A stretch of 64,000 nucleotides of DNA from Faecalicatena contorta (GTDB lineage: Bacteria; Bacillota; Clostridia; Lachnospirales; Lachnospiraceae): the NCBI RefSeq assembly GCF_021531895.1, contig NZ_JAFBIX010000011.1:35418-99417 (forward strand), given 5' to 3'. The position numbers and the translations under genes are program-made. Of the stretch, positions 33,814 to 42,781 are shown piece by piece (the first letter of the stretch is position 1; each line of letters starts with the position of its first letter). The notes beneath the pieces are model-generated. The model searched no databases and was not told where the DNA came from. It saw only the letters and a list, made by a program, of their open reading frames with translations.

Positions 33814-35424
33814 ATGAGAGGAAAGAAAAAAGCAATGTGGGGTGTGATGACCCTTCTGTGTATTCTTCTTTGTAGTTCAATGACCGTATTTGCTGCAGAT
33901 GAAGCGGCTGAGTATGTGCCAAAGATGTATGCGTCTTTCTGGTCACTGGTTCCGCCAATCGTCGCAATTGTACTTGCATTGATTACAAAGGAAGTATACA
34001 GTTCATTATTTATTGGTATTTTAATTGGAGGCGTATTTTATTCTGGTTTTACGTTTGAGGAGACTGTTCTTCATGTATTTCAGGATGGTATTGTCGGAGT
34101 TCTGACAGATAGTTACAATATGGGAATCCTTGTGTTCCTCGTAATTCTGGGAATTATGGTGTGCATGATGAATAAGGCTGGTGGTTCAGCTGCATTTGGT
34201 CGCTGGGCAAGTGTACATATCAAAAGCCGCGCAGGTGCACAGCTTGCAACCATTCTCCTTGGTGTATTGATCTTTATTGATGATTATTTTAATTGCTTGA
34301 CCGTAGGAAGCGTTATGCGTCCGGTGACAGATAAGCATAATGTATCGAGAGCAAAGCTGGCATATCTGATTGATGCGACAGCTGCACCAGTTTGTATTAT
34401 TGCCCCAATTTCATCTTGGGCGGCTGCAGTTACCGGATTTGTTGAGGGTGAGGATGGATTTTCTATCTTTATTCGTGCGATTCCATATAACTATTATGCA
34501 TTACTTACGATTGTTATGATGGTTACAATTGTAATATTAAAGATGGATTATGGCCCGATGAAGCTTCACGAAACGAATGCACTTCAGGGGGATCTATATA
34601 CTACAGCGGATCGTCCGTATGCTAATGCAGAAGAAGATGTTGTGGACAGCAAGGGCGGCGTCATAGACCTGATCTTCCCAGTGGCTGTTCTGATTGTGTG
34701 TTGTGTAATTGGTATGATATATACCGGTGGCTTCTTTAGTGGAGTAGGATTTATTGAGGCGTTTTCTGCAAGTGATGCATCTGTAGGCCTTATGCTTGGA
34801 AGCTTCTTTGCATTTGTAATTACGATTGTGTTCTATGCAGTACGCAAAGTGTTGAAGTTCTCTGATTCTATGGCATGTATTCCAGATGGATTTAAAGCTA
34901 TGGTACCTGCAATCTTGATCCTTACATTTGCATGGACCTTGAAAGCAATGACAGACAGTCTGGGTGCGAAAGAATATGTGGCTAATGTAGTTCAGAATGC
35001 AGCTGGAGGATTCATGAATCTCCTTCCTGCAATCATCTTCCTTGTAGCATGTTTCCTGGCATTTGCAACTGGTACTTCATGGGGGACCTTCGGTATCCTG
35101 ATTCCGATCGTAGTTGCAGTATTTTCTGGAACAAATGAGACGATGATGATTATCTCTATCTCTGCATGTATGGCAGGTGCTGTATGTGGTGACCATTGTT
35201 CGCCGATTTCTGATACGACGATCATGGCTTCGGCCGGAGCGCAGTGTAATCATGTTAACCATGTATCTACACAGCTTCCATATGCGATTACGGCAGCAGC
35301 AGTATCATTTGTTACTTATGTAATTGCCGGATTTGTACAGAATGCATTTATCTGTCTGCCAATTGGAATTGTTTTAATGGTTGGAACATTGATGGTGATT
35401 CGTAAAGTTACCGCAGATAAATAA
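33814..35424 (+). CDS. NhaC-family transporter, predicted lysine uptake (riboswitch-controlled)
   Basis: 536-aa integral membrane protein of the NhaC Na+/H+ antiporter family, with a cleavable-looking signal (GVMTLLCILLCSSMTVFAAD) and about eleven to twelve hydrophobic segments. Conserved polar segments include IDDYFNCLTVGSVMRP and GDHCSPISDTTIM. It is directly under a lysine riboswitch, and NhaC-family members under this riboswitch have been predicted to import lysine (established as prediction). So lysine import, not pH homeostasis, is the likely role. The ATG at 33814 has AGAGAGGA upstream; the longer frame to 33760 starts inside the terminator hairpin. Confidence 0.88.
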   Translation: MRGKKKAMWGVMTLLCILLCSSMTVFAADEAAEYVPKMYASFWSLVPPIVAIVLALITKEVYSSLFIGILIGGVFYSGFTFEETVLHVFQDGIVGVLTDSYNMGILVFLVILGIMVCMMNKAGGSAAFGRWASVHIKSRAGAQLATILLGVLIFIDDYFNCLTVGSVMRPVTDKHNVSRAKLAYLIDATAAPVCIIAPISSWAAAVTGFVEGEDGFSIFIRAIPYNYYALLTIVMMVTIVILKMDYGPMKLHETNALQGDLYTTADRPYANAEEDVVDSKGGVIDLIFPVAVLIVCCVIGMIYTGGFFSGVGFIEAFSASDASVGLMLGSFFAFVITIVFYAVRKVLKFSDSMACIPDGFKAMVPAILILTFAWTLKAMTDSLGAKEYVANVVQNAAGGFMNLLPAIIFLVACFLAFATGTSWGTFGILIPIVVAVFSGTNETMMIISISACMAGAVCGDHCSPISDTTIMASAGAQCNHVNHVSTQLPYAITAAAVSFVTYVIAGFVQNAFICLPIGIVLMVGTLMVIRKVTADK

Positions 35425-35434
35425 AAATGTCGAT

Positions 35435-35471
35435 AAAAAACAGAAGTTTCGAAAGAGACTTCTGTTTTTTT
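35435..35471 (+). terminator. Intrinsic terminator after the NhaC-family gene
   Basis: CAGAAGT (35441-35447) / ACTTCTG (35458-35464), flanked by AAAAAA and TTTTTTT, which extend the stem and supply the U-tract. Confidence 0.85.
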
Positions 35472-35557
35472 GTTAATGAAAATCCTTTCCTAATCTGCTT
35501 GTAACCTGGGATTAAATTGGATAAAATACTCTGTATAGGCAAAAGTATAAAACAGGG

Positions 35558-35586
35558 TTCAACCATTGAAAAAAAGATGTTATAAT
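35558..35586 (+). promoter_or_regulatory. Promoter of the M16C peptidase gene
   Basis: TTCAAC (35558-35563), 17-bp spacer, TATAAT (35581-35586), about 50 bp before the ATG. Confidence 0.55.
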
Positions 35587-35637
35587 GCTATAGGTGTAGT
35601 CGTGATGACACCGGAAGAAAGGAGATAACAAAATCTT

Positions 35638-38559
35638 ATGAGCATCAGAGATTTGAAGACATATGACTTGATCAAGGAAGAAGAATTGAAGGGAATTCAG
35701 TCTAAAGGTTATTTGATGAGGCACAAGAAGAGTGGCGCAAGAGTTCTTCTGATAGAAAATGACGATGAGAACAAGGTGTTTAGTATCGGTTTTCGTACTC
35801 CGCCCAGTGACAGTACCGGAGTGCCACATATCATGGAACATTCTGTGCTGTGCGGATCAAAGAACTTCCCGGCCAAGGATCCATTTGTAGAATTAGTGAA
35901 AGGGTCGCTCAATACATTTTTAAATGCAATGACTTATCCGGATAAAACAGTGTACCCAGTGGCAAGCTGTAACGATAAGGATTTCCAGAATCTCATGCAT
36001 GTATATATGGATGCGGTACTGTATCCGAATATCTATGAGCATGAAGAGACATTCCGTCAGGAAGGCTGGAGCTACAAACTGGATTCTGCAGATGACAAAT
36101 TAAGTTATAATGGAGTGGTCTATAATGAGATGAAGGGGGCATTCTCTTCACCGGAAGGTGTGCTTGACCGAGTGGTTCTGAACACATTATTTCCAGATAC
36201 ATCCTATGCAAATGAATCCGGTGGAGATCCGGAGGTCATCCCGGAGCTGACCTATGAACAGTTCCTGGATTTTCACAGGACTTATTATCATCCGTCCAAC
36301 AGCTATATATATCTTTATGGAGATATGGATATGGAAGAAAAGCTATGCTGGCTGGATCGGGAATATCTTTGTCATTATGAGAAAAAAGTAGTAGATTCAG
36401 AGATTCATTTGCAAGAAGCTTTTTCAGAAATGAAGGAATTGGAGATGCCATATTCCATAGCAAGCGATGAATCAGAAGACGAAAATACGTACCTTTCTTA
36501 TAATAAGGTAATTGGTACAAGTCTAGATCGAGAATTGTATCTGGCGTTTGAAATTCTGGATTACGCATTGTTATCTGCGCCAGGTGCGCCATTGAAGACA
36601 GCTCTTACGGATGCTGGAATTGGACAGGATATTATGGGATCTTATGATAATGGAATCTATCAGCCGATTTTCTCTGTAATAGCTAAGAATGCAGATGCAG
36701 ATCAGAAGGATAAGTTTATTGAAGTTATCGAGAATGTGCTGACGGACATTGTGAAAAATGGGATGGATCAGAAAGCACTTGAGGCGGGAATTAATTATCA
36801 TGAGTTCCGTTACAGAGAAGCTGATTTTGGAAATTATCCGAAGGGATTGATGTATGGACTTCAGATAATGGATAGCTGGCTATATGATGATGACAAACCA
36901 TTCATTCATATCGAGGCATTGGATACATTTGCGTTCCTGAAAAAACAGGTGGGAACTCGCTATTATGAGGACTTGATCCAGAAATATCTGCTGGATAATA
37001 CTCATGGTGCGATTGTTATTGTGAAACCTGAGAAGGGGCGTACTGCCCGCATGGATGCTGAGCTGGATGCAAAATTACAAGAATATAAAGCCAGCCTTGG
37101 CGATGAGGAAATCAGAGAAATGGTTTCTCGGACAAAGAAGCTGGAAGAATACCAGTCAGAACCAGAGAGTGAAGAAGCGCTGGAACGGATCCCGGTTTTA
37201 AATCGAGAAGATATTTCCAGAGAAATTGATCCGATTTTTAATGAAGAGATGAATTTGGCAGGAGTTCCGGTCGTATTTCATGAAATTGAGACAAATGGAA
37301 TTGGCTATGTAGATGTGATGTTCGACCTGTCAGGAGTCAGTGCAGAAGAACTTCCTTATGTTGGAATCTTGCAGTCTGTGTTAGGAATCATTGATACAGA
37401 GAATTACGGATACGGGGAACTTTTTAATGAGATTAATATGCATACCGGAGGAATTGGAACATCACTGGAGCTTTATAACGATGTTACCAATATAAGGGAG
37501 AAGGTATTTAAAGCAACATTTGAAATCAAGGGAAAAGCACTTTATCCAAAGCTTGAAAAAACATTTGAGATGATGGGGGAGATTCTGACTGCTTCCAAGT
37601 TAAATGATACGAAACGAATCAAAGAAATCCTGGCAATGACCAAGTCAAGGCTCTCTATGAAATTCCAGTCATCCGGGCATACAACAGCGGCGCTTCGGGC
37701 ATTGTCCTATGCTTCTCCGTCCGCAAAATTCAAGGATATGACAAATGGCATAGATTTTTACCAGAAGATAGTGGATCTGTCAGAGCATTTCGAGGAAGAA
37801 AAAGAATCAATAACAGCAACACTTATCAATCTTACCAAGAAACTATTCCGTCCGGATAACATGATGATCAGTTATACTGCTTCAAAAGAAGGAATGGACG
37901 GATTAGAGAAGATGATTGCCAATCTTTCCGAAAGACTTTACAAAGAAGTTCCAGAAGAGACACCATGCATCATCCATTGCGAAAAGAAGAACGAAGGATT
38001 CAAAACAGCATCAAAAGTACAGTATGTGGCACGAACCGGTAACTTCATCGATAATGGAGCTGCATATACCGGAGCACTTCAGATTCTGAAGGTAATCCTA
38101 AGCTACGATTATCTCTGGCAGAATATCCGTGTAAAAGGCGGAGCATATGGATGCATGAGCAATTTCAACCGCATAGGAGAAGGTTATTTCGTTTCCTACC
38201 GTGATCCAAATCTGAAGCGCACCATAGAAGTATACGAAGGAATTGTAGATTACCTGAAGAACTTCACCGTAAGCGACAGAGACATGACCAAATACATCAT
38301 CGGAACCATCAGCAATATTGATCAGCCTATGACACCCGCAACCAAAGGCGAACGATCCATGAACCTCTACATGAATAAAGTAAGCGCAGACATGATCCGC
38401 GAAGAACGCAGTCAGATTCTAGATGCAACACAAGATGATATCCGCGCCCTTTACCGAGTTGTAGAGGCCGTATTGAAGGCAGATCAACTGTGCGTAGTTG
38501 GAAGCGAAGACAAAATAGAAGAAAATAAAGAACTGTTTAAAACTGTGACAAGTTTTTAA
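35638..38559 (+). CDS. M16C-family metallopeptidase (presequence-protease-like)
   Basis: 973-aa zinc peptidase of the PreP/Cym1 type, which degrades oligopeptides inside a closed two-half chamber. The inverted zinc motif HIMEH is at residues 64-68, in HIMEHSVLCGSKNF, and the third ligand Glu is in NEMKGAFSSPEG near residue 164. The C-terminal half carries the paired inactive M16 domain with RVKGGAYGCM, including the Arg/Tyr pair conserved in the family. No signal peptide is seen, so it is likely a cytosolic peptide scavenger. GAAAGGAGATAAC is upstream. Next comes hairpin R3 and era. Confidence 0.93.
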   Translation: MSIRDLKTYDLIKEEELKGIQSKGYLMRHKKSGARVLLIENDDENKVFSIGFRTPPSDSTGVPHIMEHSVLCGSKNFPAKDPFVELVKGSLNTFLNAMTYPDKTVYPVASCNDKDFQNLMHVYMDAVLYPNIYEHEETFRQEGWSYKLDSADDKLSYNGVVYNEMKGAFSSPEGVLDRVVLNTLFPDTSYANESGGDPEVIPELTYEQFLDFHRTYYHPSNSYIYLYGDMDMEEKLCWLDREYLCHYEKKVVDSEIHLQEAFSEMKELEMPYSIASDESEDENTYLSYNKVIGTSLDRELYLAFEILDYALLSAPGAPLKTALTDAGIGQDIMGSYDNGIYQPIFSVIAKNADADQKDKFIEVIENVLTDIVKNGMDQKALEAGINYHEFRYREADFGNYPKGLMYGLQIMDSWLYDDDKPFIHIEALDTFAFLKKQVGTRYYEDLIQKYLLDNTHGAIVIVKPEKGRTARMDAELDAKLQEYKASLGDEEIREMVSRTKKLEEYQSEPESEEALERIPVLNREDISREIDPIFNEEMNLAGVPVVFHEIETNGIGYVDVMFDLSGVSAEELPYVGILQSVLGIIDTENYGYGELFNEINMHTGGIGTSLELYNDVTNIREKVFKATFEIKGKALYPKLEKTFEMMGEILTASKLNDTKRIKEILAMTKSRLSMKFQSSGHTTAALRALSYASPSAKFKDMTNGIDFYQKIVDLSEHFEEEKESITATLINLTKKLFRPDNMMISYTASKEGMDGLEKMIANLSERLYKEVPEETPCIIHCEKKNEGFKTASKVQYVARTGNFIDNGAAYTGALQILKVILSYDYLWQNIRVKGGAYGCMSNFNRIGEGYFVSYRDPNLKRTIEVYEGIVDYLKNFTVSDRDMTKYIIGTISNIDQPMTPATKGERSMNLYMNKVSADMIREERSQILDATQDDIRALYRVVEAVLKADQLCVVGSEDKIEENKELFKTVTSF

Positions 38560-38561
38560 CA

Positions 38562-38596
38562 GGGGACGTAGTAAATTGAAAGAATACTACGTCCCC
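38562..38596 (+). repeat. REP-like hairpin repeat R3 (single unit)
   Basis: GGGGACGTAGTA (38562-38573) pairs with TACTACGTCCCC (38585-38596), loop AATTGAAAGAA. It is a near-identical copy (two differences in 35 bases) of the right-end hairpin of the RAYT element at 57424-57458. It fills the 52-bp gap between the M16C peptidase and era and could also work as a terminator. Confidence 0.85.
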
Positions 38597-38611
38597 ATTT
38601 AAGGAGTTTTT

Positions 38612-39508
38612 ATGAGAAAAGATTATAAATCGGGATTTGTTACTTTGATCGGACGCCCAAATGTGGGGAAATCTACGTTGATGAATTGTCTGATAGGACA
38701 AAAAATTGCCATTACTTCTAATAAGCCGCAGACGACGAGAAATCGTATCCAGACGGTGCTGACAACGGAGGAGGGGCAGATCGTGTTTGTGGATACGCCG
38801 GGTATCCACAAGGCGAAGAATAAACTTGGAGAATATATGGTGAATGTGGCAGAGCGGACGTTGAATGAGGTGGATGTGGTGTTGTGGCTTGTGGAGCCAA
38901 CGACGTTCATCGGTGCAGGTGAGCAGCACATTGCCAAGCAGCTTCAGAGAGTTCATACCCCAATTATTCTGGTTATTAATAAGATTGACAGTGTGAAGAA
39001 GGAAGAGGTATTGCCGGCAATTGCAGCGTATAAGGATGTCTGCGATTTTGCGGAAATTGTTCCGGTGTCTGCAAGAAACGGGGATAATACGGATGAGTTG
39101 ATACGAGTGATCATGAAGTATCTTCCTTATGGACCACAGTTTTATGATGAGGATACCATTACTGATCAGCCGGAGCGTCAGATCGTAGCAGAGCTGATTC
39201 GCGAAAAAGCACTTCATTGTCTGCAGGATGAGATTCCACATGGAATTGCGGTGGCAATTGACCAGATGAAGATGCAGAAGAAGGTAATGCATATTAATGC
39301 GACCATCATCTGTGAGAGAGACTCCCACAAGGGGATAATTATTGGAAAACAAGGAAATATGTTGAAAAAGATTGGCAGCACAGCCCGCTATGAGATTGAG
39401 AAAATGCTGGATTGTCAAGTGAATCTGAAACTCTGGGTTAAGGTAAAGAAGGACTGGCGAGACAGCGAATATCTAATGAAAAATTTTGGATATCGGGATG
39501 AAGAATAA
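38612..39508 (+). CDS. era: GTPase Era
   Basis: 298-aa ribosome-assembly GTPase that binds the 3' end of 16S rRNA. G1 GRPNVGKST, G3 DTPGIHKAK, G4 NKID and G5 SARNG are followed by the C-terminal KH domain (GIIIGKQGNMLKKIG) and VNLKLWVKVK. Directly followed by a YqzL-like small gene and recO, the standard Firmicutes order. Confidence 0.97.
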   Translation: MRKDYKSGFVTLIGRPNVGKSTLMNCLIGQKIAITSNKPQTTRNRIQTVLTTEEGQIVFVDTPGIHKAKNKLGEYMVNVAERTLNEVDVVLWLVEPTTFIGAGEQHIAKQLQRVHTPIILVINKIDSVKKEEVLPAIAAYKDVCDFAEIVPVSARNGDNTDELIRVIMKYLPYGPQFYDEDTITDQPERQIVAELIREKALHCLQDEIPHGIAVAIDQMKMQKKVMHINATIICERDSHKGIIIGKQGNMLKKIGSTARYEIEKMLDCQVNLKLWVKVKKDWRDSEYLMKNFGYRDEE

Positions 39509-39562
39509 AATCAGCCTTTTCTGGGAGAACCTAATCCTATCAACAGAGGATGAGGTGATTTC

Positions 39563-39739
39563 ATGGAAGAAGAGTACTGGGAGCGTTTTCTGGAGACGGG
39601 AAAAGTGACAGATTATCTTTGCTATAAGGGAATGCAGATTTGTAAACAGATAATAAAAGACCATGAAGGTGGAATAAACGGTGAATCAGATTACAGTGAC
39701 AGGCCTGGTCCTGCAGGCAGCTCCTGTCGGCGAATATGA
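39563..39739 (+). CDS. YqzL-like small protein between era and recO
   Basis: 58-codon reading frame starting at an ATG 9 bp after GAGGTG. The N terminus, EEYWERFLETGKVTDYLCYK, has the W-x2-F-x2-TG-x-I/V-x2-YL pattern of YqzL, the tiny protein found between era and recO in Bacillus and relatives. The 3' part overlaps the recO start (39681) in another frame, so the functional protein may be mostly the first ~40 residues, with coupling to recO translation. Role unknown in any species. Confidence 0.7.
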   Translation: MEEEYWERFLETGKVTDYLCYKGMQICKQIIKDHEGGINGESDYSDRPGPAGSSCRRI

Positions 39740-40430
39740 CAGACGAGTGGTAATTCTGACAAAAGAACGAGGGAAGATTGCAGCATTTGCCCGCGGCGCA
39801 AGAAGGCCTAACAGTGCACTGATGGGAGTAACGAGTCCATTTTCCTTCGGAGAATTTACAGTTTATGAGGGGCGGACATCATATACATTGGTGTCGGCCT
39901 CTATTTCCAATTACTTTCAGGAGCTGCGTATGGATGTTGAAGGGGCATATTACGGATTCTATTTTATGGAGCTGGCCAATTATTATGCAAGAGAAGCTAA
40001 CGATGAGACTCAGCTATTAAAGCTTTTGTATCAGACTCTTCGGGCGCTTGTAAATCCCCATATACCAAACCGGCTGATTCGGTATATCTATGAGCTGAAA
40101 ACGGTCAGTATCAATGGAGAAGGACCACAGGTATTCCAGTGTGTAGGATGCGGGGACAGAGAAAGACCAATGGTGTTCAGTGTTAGACGTGGAGGTCTGC
40201 TCTGTGACAGATGCAGAAGAGATGTTTCGGATGGAATGGTGCTGAATCCCTCTACAATCTATACGCTTCAATATATTGTGGGAACGCCGGTGGAAAAACT
40301 ATATACCTTTACCGTATCTGATGAAGTGCTTCGGGAACTGGGAAAAGTGACCGGAAGATATCTGGAAACTTACGTAGGAAAAAGATTTAAGTCATTAGAG
40401 ATATTAGAACAATTGACAAAATTAGGATAA
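39681..40430 (+). CDS. recO: DNA repair protein RecO
   Basis: 249-aa recombination mediator that helps load RecA onto SSB-coated DNA in the RecFOR pathway. It has the N-terminal OB-fold (GLVLQAAPVGEYDRRVVILT, GKIAAFARGARRP), a helical middle and a four-Cys zinc knuckle (CVGCG ... LLCDRCRRD). The GTG start at 39681 follows AAGGTGG and lies inside the end of the yqzL-like frame. Confidence 0.95.
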   Translation: MNQITVTGLVLQAAPVGEYDRRVVILTKERGKIAAFARGARRPNSALMGVTSPFSFGEFTVYEGRTSYTLVSASISNYFQELRMDVEGAYYGFYFMELANYYAREANDETQLLKLLYQTLRALVNPHIPNRLIRYIYELKTVSINGEGPQVFQCVGCGDRERPMVFSVRRGGLLCDRCRRDVSDGMVLNPSTIYTLQYIVGTPVEKLYTFTVSDEVLRELGKVTGRYLETYVGKRFKSLEILEQLTKLG

Positions 40431-40446
40431 AAATATACATAAAAGG

Positions 40447-40488
40447 GGAGCCTCGCATCCGACCAGATCTGTTGGTGTGCGAAGCTCC
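40447..40488 (+). terminator. Imperfect terminator hairpin after recO
   Basis: GGAGC.TCGCA (40447-40457) pairs with TGCGA.GCTCC (40478-40488) around one C/A mismatch, with more pairing inside. T residues follow at ~40500. Between here and 40648 nothing else is recognisable. Confidence 0.5.
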
Positions 40489-40648
40489 TCTCTGATGTTA
40501 TTCTTTTTCAAGCAGCGTTTCCTGTAATATATTTATCTGTATTATAGTTTGTCAGAACGAATACATAAAGTGAATGAATCATTTAGAGATGAAAAACCCG
40601 TAGAATAGAAACTATCTATATAAGACTTTTATTATAGAAATAACCGAT

Positions 40649-40677
40649 TTGGAAAATGTTAATTCACATGATAAACT
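40649..40677 (+). promoter_or_regulatory. Possible promoter of the corrinoid operon
   Basis: TTGGAA (40649-40654), 17-bp spacer, TAAACT (40672-40677), about 20 bp upstream of the cobalamin aptamer. Confidence 0.35.
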
Positions 40678-40699
40678 TGAAATGTAAACGTATATAGTG

Positions 40700-40850
40700 A
40701 CAATGAGAATTGTTGAAAAGGGAATTCGGTGAGAGTCCGGAGCAGCCCGCTCTACTGTGTGACGGACGATGGTTTTATTGACCACTCAAGATGTTTTACT
40801 TTTGGGGAAGGAAATCCAGAGGATGAAGTCGAGTCAGGAGACCTGCTATA
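40700..40850 (+). ncRNA. Cobalamin riboswitch
   Basis: The conserved blocks of the B12 aptamer appear in order: AAAAGGGAAT, GGTGAGAGTCC, GCAGCCCGC with CTACTGTGTGAC, CCACT, GGGGAAGG, and GTCAGGAGACCTGC. It precedes a corrinoid-protein operon, so corrinoid level should set its expression. A predicted frame at 40729-40926 runs through this RNA and is not a gene. Confidence 0.92.
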
Positions 40851-40874
40851 TATTTTCAGGAGATTTCGGTGGGG

Positions 40875-40899
40875 AAAGGCAGTGTTTACGCTGTTTTTT
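40875..40899 (+). terminator. Riboswitch-controlled terminator
   Basis: AAAGGCAGTG (40875-40884) pairs with CGCTGTTTTT (40889-40898), using two G-U pairs and a TTTA loop, ending in a T-run, 30 bp before the first gene. It is placed to be the expression platform of the cobalamin riboswitch. Confidence 0.65.
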
Positions 40900-40929
40900 C
40901 GTACCGTATTTTATTTTAGGAGGTAAAAA

Positions 40930-42048
40930 ATGGATTATCAAGAGCTGAAAAAGTTGATGAATGAACAGAAAGAAGAGATGACACCTTCTGAACGTATGGC
41001 AGCATACATGAAAGGGGAGGAAGTGGACTGCATTCCATATGGAATTCTTGCCCCAGAGATGGCGATTGCCGATCTGATGGGATATTCAACGAAACAAATG
41101 AGCGAAGATCCGGAAGTTATGACAAAGGTCATCAGGGAGAAGGATGTGACATATAACAATTTTGGATTTGGAGTTGGGCCGGATTTAAGAACCATTGGAG
41201 TAGCACTTGGATCGAAACTTTTCACACCAGAATACGGAGTGCCTCGAATCGAAGAACATGTCCTTATGGATTATGCAGATTTTGATAAATTAAAAGTAGT
41301 GGACCCATATGACAATCCCGTTCTTACCCCAATGCTTGATATGGCAAAAGAATTAAAAAAACGATTACCCGAATATCCAATCAGCACAGGTGTGACAGGG
41401 CCAGTGTCATGTGCAGCTGCGATCAGGCCGGTGGATTTAATGTTAAGAGATACCAGAAAAAATCCGGAAATGCTGAAAAAGCTTTTGAAACTTTCCAATG
41501 AATGTTCATTAAAATGGGTAGAAGCATTTTGCAAAGAATTTGGGCCATGTTCTGTATTTATATCTGATCCGGTAACCTGCTCGGATATTTTGAGTAAAAA
41601 GCAGTTCGATGAGTTTTCTTATCCATATTTGAAAGAGATGATTGATGGACTTTATGAAATAACAGGACAGCCGCCTATGATCCATATTTGTGGAAAAACG
41701 AAACCAATCTGGAACGACATTGCAAATAGTGGAGTATGTGCATTTAGTATAGATAATTGCGAAGATCTTGCTGAGGCAAAAGAAGCGATTGGAGATAAAG
41801 TGATGTTAATGGGAAATGTACCGCCAGTAGATGTTATGTTAAATGGTACGATTGATGAGGTGATTGCGTCCTGTAAAGAATGTATTGAAAAGGCAGGAGA
41901 CAGTCCAAAAGGATTCCAGCTTAACGTCGGATGTCAGACGCCGTTTGGTACATCTAAAGAGAATATGGAAGCTCTTATCTATGCAGCAAGAAAATATGGG
42001 CGTGGTGCGAAAATAGGATGTCTGCCGAAAGGATTGCAAGAAGATTAA
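40930..42048 (+). CDS. Uroporphyrinogen decarboxylase-family corrinoid methyltransferase 1
   Basis: 372-aa TIM-barrel methyltransferase of the MtaA/MtbA/CmuA-type UroD family. The Zn-thiolate motif HICGK (H-x-C, near residue 255) and a later Cys in NVGCQTPFG (near 335) form the usual His-Cys-Cys zinc site. Such enzymes move methyl groups between a corrinoid protein and a second substrate or acceptor. First gene after the riboswitch, AGGAGG 8 bp upstream. Operon partners are a corrinoid protein, a second UroD methyltransferase and a reductive activator. Methyl donor and acceptor cannot be told from sequence. Confidence 0.88.
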   Translation: MDYQELKKLMNEQKEEMTPSERMAAYMKGEEVDCIPYGILAPEMAIADLMGYSTKQMSEDPEVMTKVIREKDVTYNNFGFGVGPDLRTIGVALGSKLFTPEYGVPRIEEHVLMDYADFDKLKVVDPYDNPVLTPMLDMAKELKKRLPEYPISTGVTGPVSCAAAIRPVDLMLRDTRKNPEMLKKLLKLSNECSLKWVEAFCKEFGPCSVFISDPVTCSDILSKKQFDEFSYPYLKEMIDGLYEITGQPPMIHICGKTKPIWNDIANSGVCAFSIDNCEDLAEAKEAIGDKVMLMGNVPPVDVMLNGTIDEVIASCKECIEKAGDSPKGFQLNVGCQTPFGTSKENMEALIYAARKYGRGAKIGCLPKGLQED

Positions 42049-42110
42049 GAGGTAGTTTATAGAATCAATAGATGTTAATCTTGATTAATAAGTTTTAGGA
42101 GGAAATGATC

Positions 42111-42767
42111 ATGGCAAGATCAAAAGAGGAATTACTGGAAGCGTTATCTGAATGTGTAGTTGAAATGGAGGACGAAGAGGTCGTAGATGTTGCGAATGAA
42201 TATCTGGAAGCAGGATACCCAGCGTTTGATGGTATTATGGATGGACTTGTAGATGGAATGAATAAGGCGAGTGATTTGTACGATGCAGAAGAATATTTCG
42301 TTACGGATGTATTGCTCTGTTCTGATGCAATGTATGCAGGATTAGACGTGCTTCGTCCGCATCTTCCTGCGGATGATACCGGTGTAGAAAAACCAAAAGT
42401 TGTTATCGGTGTAGTAGAAGGAGATACCCATGATATCGGTAAGAATCTTGTAAAGATTATGCTGGACACAGCAGGGTTTGAAATGTATGATTTAGGAAGA
42501 GATGTCCCGTTAGATAATTTTGTAGATAAGGCAGTGGAAGTAGGTGCTTCTATTATCTGTATGTCAACACTGATGACAACTACCATGATTGGTATGAAGA
42601 CCGTTATAGATAAGTTAAAAGAGCGTGGGATCCGTGATCAGTTCAAGATTATGGTTGGTGGAAGTCCGATTTCTCAGAAATATGCAGATGAGATCGGAGC
42701 AGATGGATATTCTGTAAATGCAGTAGAAGCGGTGAAGCTTGCTAAGCGTTTGATGGGAATTGCGTAA
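42111..42767 (+). CDS. Corrinoid (B12-binding) methyl-carrier protein
   Basis: 218-aa two-domain carrier like MtaC/MtbC. The N-terminal helical cap (~1-90) is followed by a Rossmann B12 domain with EGDTHDIGKN, whose His is the lower cobalt ligand (DxHxxG), then STLMTTT and VGGSPIS. The ATG at 42111 has the better spacing from AGGAGG than the ATG at 42105. It shuttles the methyl group between the two UroD-type enzymes that flank it. Confidence 0.94.
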   Translation: MARSKEELLEALSECVVEMEDEEVVDVANEYLEAGYPAFDGIMDGLVDGMNKASDLYDAEEYFVTDVLLCSDAMYAGLDVLRPHLPADDTGVEKPKVVIGVVEGDTHDIGKNLVKIMLDTAGFEMYDLGRDVPLDNFVDKAVEVGASIICMSTLMTTTMIGMKTVIDKLKERGIRDQFKIMVGGSPISQKYADEIGADGYSVNAVEAVKLAKRLMGIA

Positions 42768-42781
42768 TAAGGAGGCAATAC

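Noticed and set aside
40729..40926. 65-aa open frame upstream of the corrinoid operon
   Set aside because: It runs through the conserved blocks of the cobalamin riboswitch and its terminator; RNA, not protein, is conserved here.
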